Assembly: GCA_965365625.1 (NCBI GenBank) | Contig: CBDUCL010000124.1 | Span: 1-8,733 of the forward strand | Length of the DNA: 8,733 nt | Reading direction: 5' to 3' | Source of the DNA: CAVWCW01 sp965365625 | GTDB taxonomy: Bacteria > Pseudomonadota > Gammaproteobacteria > Chromatiales > Chromatiaceae | In this document: positions 5,535 through 8,733 of the stretch, in pieces | Layout: each line of letters opens with the position of its first letter | How positions within the stretch are numbered: the stretch's first letter is position 1 | Position numbers and translations under genes: made by a program | Notes under the pieces: model-generated | What the model was told of the DNA's origin: nothing | The model's input: only the letters and a program-made list of their open reading frames with translations | Databases searched by the model: none

Positions 5535-6722
5535 TCAGTAGGCCGGGGCGCTGGCCGGGTAGCTCAGGCCTTTCTTCTCCGCCTGCTCACGCACCGCGCC
5601 GTACAGCTGGTGGTCCAGGGATCCCTCGGCGTCGTCCATCTCCGCCACCTTCTGGCGCAGGTAGGCGTCGCGTTTGGCGGTCAGATCCTGGATCTCGTCC
5701 CGCAGCTCATTGCGGCGCTGGGCGGTCTCTTCGATCAGCGCCTGTTGCTTTGCCGGCTCCATGCCGACCAGGGGGGCGGGCAGTTCTTCCGCATCCAGGT
5801 CCGAGAGGTCGACCCGGCCGCCGGCGACGTCTTCCACCAGCTCAAACTCGCCGAACTGGTTGGCCTTGCCGCTCTCCGAGGCATTGAAGGCGGCGCGCCG
5901 AGCGCGCGACTCCAGCGAGGCCCCCGCATGCAGCTTGTCCGCCGCTTCGACTTTGCGCTGCTTGGCCGCACGTTGGTCGGCGCTGCCGTAGTAAAGGCGG
6001 GTCTTGTCCAGCTGGGCCGATAGCTCCGCCAATTCCTTGTCGTAGGGGCTGGCTACCGCCAGGGCGCCGCCGGACTGCTCGACCTGGAAGTAGTCGCCGC
6101 CGCCGAGCCGGGCAATGCGCTGCCAGGCGGAGGTGGTGTTGGTCACCTGGCCGCACTGAACCGTGTTGATCACAATGCCACGTTGCTTGGCGGCAGCAGC
6201 GGTCTCCGGGTATTTCACGTCGTCCTGGTAGTCCATGTGGGGCGGGGCATCGCCGACCAGGAACACTACTTGGTAGGCTTTCGGGTCCTGGCTCCAGGAG
6301 ATGCCGGTCACCGCCTCGTGCAGGGCCTGGTTGACACTCTCTGGGCCGTCGCCCCCGCCCGCTGCCTGGAAGTCCATCAGGCGTGCGTAGACCGAATCCA
6401 GGTCGCTGGAAAGGTCCACTACCTGGGTGACGTACTGGTCGCCCCGGTCCCGGTAGCCCACCAACCCGATGCGGATCTCCGGGGCCGGCTCGGCCGCCGC
6501 CATGCTCGAGGCGATGGACCAGATCTTGTCTTTGGCGGTCTGGATCAGGCCGCTCATGCTACCGGTGGTATCCAGGGCGAACACGACCTCCACCTTGGGG
6601 GCCTGGTTGGTATCGACCTGGGGGGGCGGCGGTTTCGGGCCGCCGTCCTGGCTGCTGGGGTAGAAGGCTACCGCCGCGGCGGTGATCGAAAACAGTCCGA
6701 TGGCGAGCAGGGTGGTTTTCAT
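5535..6722 (-). CDS. Exported VWA-domain protein, last gene of the PspA operon
   Basis: This 395-residue protein has an N-terminal signal or anchor (1-19, LLAIGLFSITAAAVA), a Pro-rich linker (29-34) and a von Willebrand factor A domain at about 44-225. The metal-ion-dependent adhesion site is visible: DTTGSMSG at 51-58 (a DxTxS form, D51/T53/S55), GGGDGPES at 122-129 and GDAPPH at 157-162. Such domains bind a divalent metal and a protein ligand. Residues 225-395 form a family-specific tail, charged, with a likely coiled coil at about 324-362 (Glu/Arg/Lys/Gln-rich heptads). It should act in the periplasm or anchored facing it. A strong AAGGAGA site lies 7 nt before the ATG. The gene follows the membrane-protein gene after 12 bp and closes the three-gene unit. 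The context suggests a role in envelope maintenance with the PspA-like protein; the partner is unknown. Confidence 0.85.
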   Translation of the reverse strand: MKTTLLAIGLFSITAAAVAFYPSSQDGGPKPPPPQVDTNQAPKVEVVFALDTTGSMSGLIQTAKDKIWSIASSMAAAEPAPEIRIGLVGYRDRGDQYVTQVVDLSSDLDSVYARLMDFQAAGGGDGPESVNQALHEAVTGISWSQDPKAYQVVFLVGDAPPHMDYQDDVKYPETAAAAKQRGIVINTVQCGQVTNTTSAWQRIARLGGGDYFQVEQSGGALAVASPYDKELAELSAQLDKTRLYYGSADQRAAKQRKVEAADKLHAGASLESRARRAAFNASESGKANQFGEFELVEDVAGGRVDLSDLDAEELPAPLVGMEPAKQQALIEETAQRRNELRDEIQDLTAKRDAYLRQKVAEMDDAEGSLDHQLYGAVREQAEKKGLSYPASAPAY

Positions 6723-6734
6723 GGTTGGTCTCCT

Positions 6735-7289
6735 TCAACGATGGTTGGACGAAAGTTTGCGCAGGGCCGCTTCGGCGCTGGCATAGGCGTGCTGGAACCG
6801 GTCTTCCCGATCCCGCTCCTGGGGTGCTTTGCCGGCGCCCAGCGGTATGAAGAGTGCCTGGACCAGGAAGAAGCACCAGATGCCGAGCAGGGGGCTGGCG
6901 GTATGGGAAAGGGCCCAGAGGGCTGCGGCCAGGGCCAGCCCCTGCAACCCGAGGTCGGCCAGGGCGGGCAGGGGACTAGGGTAGAAATAGAGGGCGCGCG
7001 ACAACCAGACCGCGCCGACGTGGGCCAGCAGGTACAGGCTCAGGGGTAGTGACAGCAGCCAGGCCGCGACTGCAAGCAGCAGCCAGGCCGCCAGGCTGAC
7101 CAGCCGCCCGACCCGCGCCTCGCTGCGTACCAGCACATAGAGCAGATAGGCGAGCCCGAGGGCGGCGACCAGCAGTCGCACAGCAAGGCCGGGGCCGAGC
7201 AGGTATTCTAGGCCGCTATAGAGGATGCTGCCGCCGATGCTGGCGGCCAGCGCCAGGACGGCGCCTTCCAGAAATGAGGGTCTGGTCAT
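6735..7289 (-). CDS. Multi-pass inner-membrane protein, middle gene of the PspA operon
   Basis: This 184-residue protein has about six hydrophobic segments: roughly 8-31, 36-55, 62-80, 82-100, 108-127 and 131-152. A charged tail follows (APQERDREDRFQ and AYASAEAALRKL), presumably cytosolic and helical. I do not know a named family or function for it. Its start codon overlaps the PspA-like stop as ATGA (7286-7289), so translation is probably coupled, and the VWA gene follows 12 bp downstream. By analogy with PspA modules that pair the soluble coiled-coil protein with a membrane partner (PspB/PspC or LiaF roles), it could dock or signal to the PspA-like protein through its tail; that is inference only. 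No resemblance to PspB or PspC is seen. Confidence 0.78.
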   Translation of the reverse strand: MTRPSFLEGAVLALAASIGGSILYSGLEYLLGPGLAVRLLVAALGLAYLLYVLVRSEARVGRLVSLAAWLLLAVAAWLLSLPLSLYLLAHVGAVWLSRALYFYPSPLPALADLGLQGLALAAALWALSHTASPLLGIWCFFLVQALFIPLGAGKAPQERDREDRFQHAYASAEAALRKLSSNHR

Positions 7290-7822
7290 GACTGTGCCCT
7301 CCGCTGCTTCTCGCGCAGGAAGGCCACCTCCACCTCCGCTGCCCGTACCCCGGTGTCGGCCTGGGCCCAGGAAGCAGAGGAGGCCTGCTCCGGGTCCGGC
7401 TCGCTCAGCAGTTCGGCCTTCTGTCGCATGTCTTCCAGGCGGGAGCGGTTTTCGTCCAGCCGTTGCTCGAGCTGCTCCAGGCTGGCGTCCAGCTCGCGCC
7501 GCCGGCTTTCGAGTCGGCGCTGCAGTTCCTGGGTCTCCAGCTTGCGCTTGACCAGGGCCCGGGCCAGGTCGTCCTTGTCGGCGGCGAAGCAGACATCCAG
7601 CTCCTGGTCGCTGCGGCTCAGGGCCTGCTCCAGCTCCGCCGCCCGGGCGTCGAGCTGCTCGCGTTCCCGGCCCAGCAGGCGCTGACGTTGTTGGTCGCGG
7701 GCCAACTCCTCTTGCATCTCCCGCAGCGCCTGGCGCAGCAGCACTTCGGGCTCTTCGACTCGGTCCAGGACCGCGTGCAGGTCGGCCCGCATCAAGCGGG
7801 AAAGTCGGGTGATCAGTGCCAT
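7286..7822 (-). CDS. PspA/IM30-family coiled-coil protein
   Basis: This 178-residue protein fits the PspA/IM30 (ESCRT-III-like) family, which binds stressed inner membranes and assembles into rods. Visible features are the N-terminal amphipathic helix (ALITRLSRLMRADLHAVLD, 2-20), an EEPEVLLRQALREMQEEL stretch at 23-40 matching the PspA EDPxKLxRxxIxEM segment, and KDDLARALVKRK at 83-94 matching KREDLARxALxxK. A continuous coiled coil runs from about 30 to 140. Typical PspA is about 220 residues, so this one is short at the C-terminus, ending after a further helix (RAAEVEVAFLREKQRR). A strong AGGAGG lies 8 nt before the ATG, as expected for a first gene made in high amount. It overlaps the membrane-protein gene by 4 bp. 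No sigma-54 (PspF-type) promoter is seen upstream; control is more likely by the adjacent two-component regulator. Confidence 0.85.
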   Translation of the reverse strand: MALITRLSRLMRADLHAVLDRVEEPEVLLRQALREMQEELARDQQRQRLLGREREQLDARAAELEQALSRSDQELDVCFAADKDDLARALVKRKLETQELQRRLESRRRELDASLEQLEQRLDENRSRLEDMRQKAELLSEPDPEQASSASWAQADTGVRAAEVEVAFLREKQRRAQS

Positions 7823-7863
7823 GGTCTTTGCCTCCTGACTGGTTGATGGGTTTCCGTGATTCC

Positions 7864-7869
7864 AGTCTA
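7864..7869 (-). promoter_or_regulatory. Possible -10 element of the pspA-like operon
   Basis: TAGACT on the minus strand (4/6 match) lies about 42 bp before the PspA-like ATG. There is no -35 match at 16-18 bp spacing; that position instead holds a palindrome, GGCCTGTAGGCC (7885-7896). A weak -35 fits a promoter that needs an activator. Confidence 0.25.
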
Positions 7870-7902
7870 TGGGGGGGCGGCCTTGGCCTGTAGGCCCGGT
7901 TC

Positions 7903-7929
7903 GGTAAAACCGGAGGCCCCGGTTTTACC
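7903..7929. promoter_or_regulatory. Perfect inverted repeat in the divergent control region, probable operator
   Basis: GGTAAAACCGG (7903-7913) and CCGGTTTTACC (7919-7929) form a perfect 11-bp inverted repeat around AGGCC. It lies between the divergent PspA-like operon and the response-regulator gene. The right arm abuts a -10-like TAAAAT (7930-7935) on the plus strand, so the repeat covers the -35 zone of a promoter that would serve the regulator gene. It could also be a hairpin, but neither strand has coding sequence just upstream that needs a terminator. Confidence 0.5.
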
Positions 7930-7939
7930 TAAAATTTAC
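7924..7939 (-). promoter_or_regulatory. GTAAA-N6-GTAAA tandem site, OmpR/CpxR-type
   Basis: Read on the minus strand, two GTAAA motifs sit 11 bp apart (7939-7935 and 7928-7924). A third, in opposite orientation, is at 7904-7908 inside the inverted repeat. GTAAA-N4-8-GTAAA is the recognised CpxR box form in enterobacteria, and an 11-bp step is general for OmpR-family regulators. The adjacent gene encodes such a regulator, which makes it the natural candidate to bind here. Confidence 0.45.
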
Positions 7940-8014
7940 GCGCCCGAAGCGGGTCGGGCTGGTAGGCTTTAGGCGAGGGCCGGCAACGGTCGTGAAGCAC
8001 GAATCAAGCCGCCG

Positions 8015-8716
8015 ATGGAAAGAAAAATCCGCATCCTGATCGTCGAGGACGAAGAGCCCATCCGTAACGGACTGACCGACGTCTTCGTCTACCACGGCTA
8101 CGAGGCCGACCAGGCCGTCGACGGCAATCAGGGTCTGGCCAAGGCGCTGAGCGGCACCTTCGACCTGGTGCTGCTGGACGTGATGCTGCCGGGGCTGGAC
8201 GGCTTCGAGGTGTGCCGGCGCATCCGCGCCCAGGACCGGGACCAGCCGATCATCATGCTTACCGCCAAGACGGCTGATCAGGACATCGTCCAGGGCCTGT
8301 CCCTAGGGGCGGACGACTATGTCTCCAAGCCGTTCTCGGTGGCCCAACTGGTGTTGCGGGTCCAGGCGGTGTTGCGTCGGGCCCGGGTCGGGGTGGAGGC
8401 GGCCAGCCGGATCCGGCTCGGCGGCGAGGTGGAGATCGACACCCGCAACCTGGCCGGGCGCAGCGGGGCCCGCGAACTGAGCTTCACCCGCCGCGAGATG
8501 GAGGTCTTGCAGTACCTGGCCGCCAATGCCGAGCGCCCGGTGCCGCGGGAGGAGTTGTTGAGCAAGGTCTGGGGTTATGCCCGCAACCTGGATATCGAGA
8601 CCCGCACCGTGGACATCCACATCGCCAAGCTGCGGCGCAAGATCGAGCCCGATCCCGGCACGCCGCGCTACCTGGTCACGGTGCGCGGGGCCGGCTATCG
8701 GCTGCTGGCGGACTGA
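8015..8716 (+). CDS. OmpR/PhoB-family response regulator
   Basis: This 233-residue protein has a receiver domain (about 5-120) and a winged-helix DNA-binding domain (about 133-231). The phosphorylation site is Asp55 (LVLLDVMLPG); the acidic pocket is E11-D12, with T83 (MLTAK) and K105 (SKPF) as the switch residues, all intact. The output domain shows LSFTRREMEVLQYLA, the recognition region RTVDIHIAKLRRKI (197-210) and RGAGYRL near the end. It should be a phosphorylation-controlled transcription factor. The ATG at 8015 lacks a strong Shine-Dalgarno site, so expression may be low. The gene diverges from the PspA-like operon across a 192-bp control region, and another gene starts 3 bp after its stop, probably the cognate kinase. 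Target assignment to the PspA operon is inference; the subfamily (CpxR-, PhoB- or other) is not settled by sequence reading. Confidence 0.93.
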   Translation: MERKIRILIVEDEEPIRNGLTDVFVYHGYEADQAVDGNQGLAKALSGTFDLVLLDVMLPGLDGFEVCRRIRAQDRDQPIIMLTAKTADQDIVQGLSLGADDYVSKPFSVAQLVLRVQAVLRRARVGVEAASRIRLGGEVEIDTRNLAGRSGARELSFTRREMEVLQYLAANAERPVPREELLSKVWGYARNLDIETRTVDIHIAKLRRKIEPDPGTPRYLVTVRGAGYRLLAD

Positions 8717-8719
8717 GCC

Positions 8720-8733
8720 ATGGCCCGCCCCCT
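8720..8733 (+). CDS. Start of next gene, probably a sensor histidine kinase (partial)
   Basis: An ATG lies 3 bp after the response-regulator stop and the frame (M-A-R-P) stays open to the window edge. Only 14 bases are visible. The kinase guess rests solely on the common order regulator then kinase; no kinase sequence is seen. Confidence 0.35.

Noticed and set aside
6183..7049. A 288-codon plus-strand open frame over the VWA and membrane-protein genes
   Set aside because: It lies antisense to two well-supported genes, has no ribosome site or domain, and looks like a Gly/Gln/Val-rich shadow.
7903..7929. The inverted repeat read as a rho-independent terminator
   Set aside because: No gene ends just upstream on either strand, no T-run follows at once, and its place between divergent promoters fits an operator better.
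7823..8014. A sigma-54 (PspF-type) promoter for the PspA-like operon
   Set aside because: I looked on the minus strand for the GG-N10-GC core of a -24/-12 element at suitable distance and found no convincing match.

Overview
The window is high-GC DNA (above 60% by eye) with short intergenic gaps and Shine-Dalgarno-led genes. The protein set fits a free-living gammaproteobacterium: a DUF3391/HD-GYP protein, a chalcone-isomerase-like periplasmic protein, PspA/IM30 and an OmpR/PhoB-type response regulator. Genus cannot be told from this sequence. I see no mobile element, tRNA, rRNA, CRISPR array or phage gene.

Layout. (1) 1-390, minus: a Nudix hydrolase cut by the left edge. (2) 391-770: a 380-bp gene-free, partly AT-rich stretch with a terminator-like hairpin, a possible promoter, an 11-bp direct repeat and a second hairpin plus T-run just before the next gene. 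(3) 771-1964, plus: a CofD/YvcK-superfamily protein. (4) 1993-2595, minus, convergent with it: a periplasmic chalcone-isomerase-like protein. (5) 2596-2798: divergent promoter candidates and a structured leader. (6) 2799-3725, plus: a secreted protein of unknown function with a glycine linker and a Tyr/Asp-rich tail. (7) 3921-5464, plus: an HD-GYP protein whose HD doublet reads LD, followed 11 bp later by a small membrane protein made of two DUF3096-like repeats. (8) A strong hairpin at 5481-5507 separates this pair from a convergent minus-strand operon. (9) 7822 down to 5535, minus: PspA-like coiled-coil protein, multi-pass membrane protein and exported VWA-domain protein, with a 4-bp overlap and a 12-bp gap. 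(10) 7823-8014: a shared control region with a perfect 11-bp inverted repeat and GTAAA repeats. (11) 8015-8716, plus: an OmpR/PhoB response regulator, then the first codons of a further gene, probably its sensor kinase.

How the genes may work together. The clearest functional unit is the right third: a two-component regulator diverging from a PspA / membrane protein / VWA operon. This looks like an envelope-stress module in which the regulator controls the operon and itself from shared sites; that link is inference from layout and repeats. The HD-GYP/DUF3096 pair may connect cyclic-di-GMP signalling or sensing with the membrane. The other genes look like independent units. Nothing here is proof of a wholly new system. 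The best candidates for a second look are the PspA module with its control region, the Tyr-rich secreted protein, the altered HD-GYP site and the stand-alone CofD-like gene.
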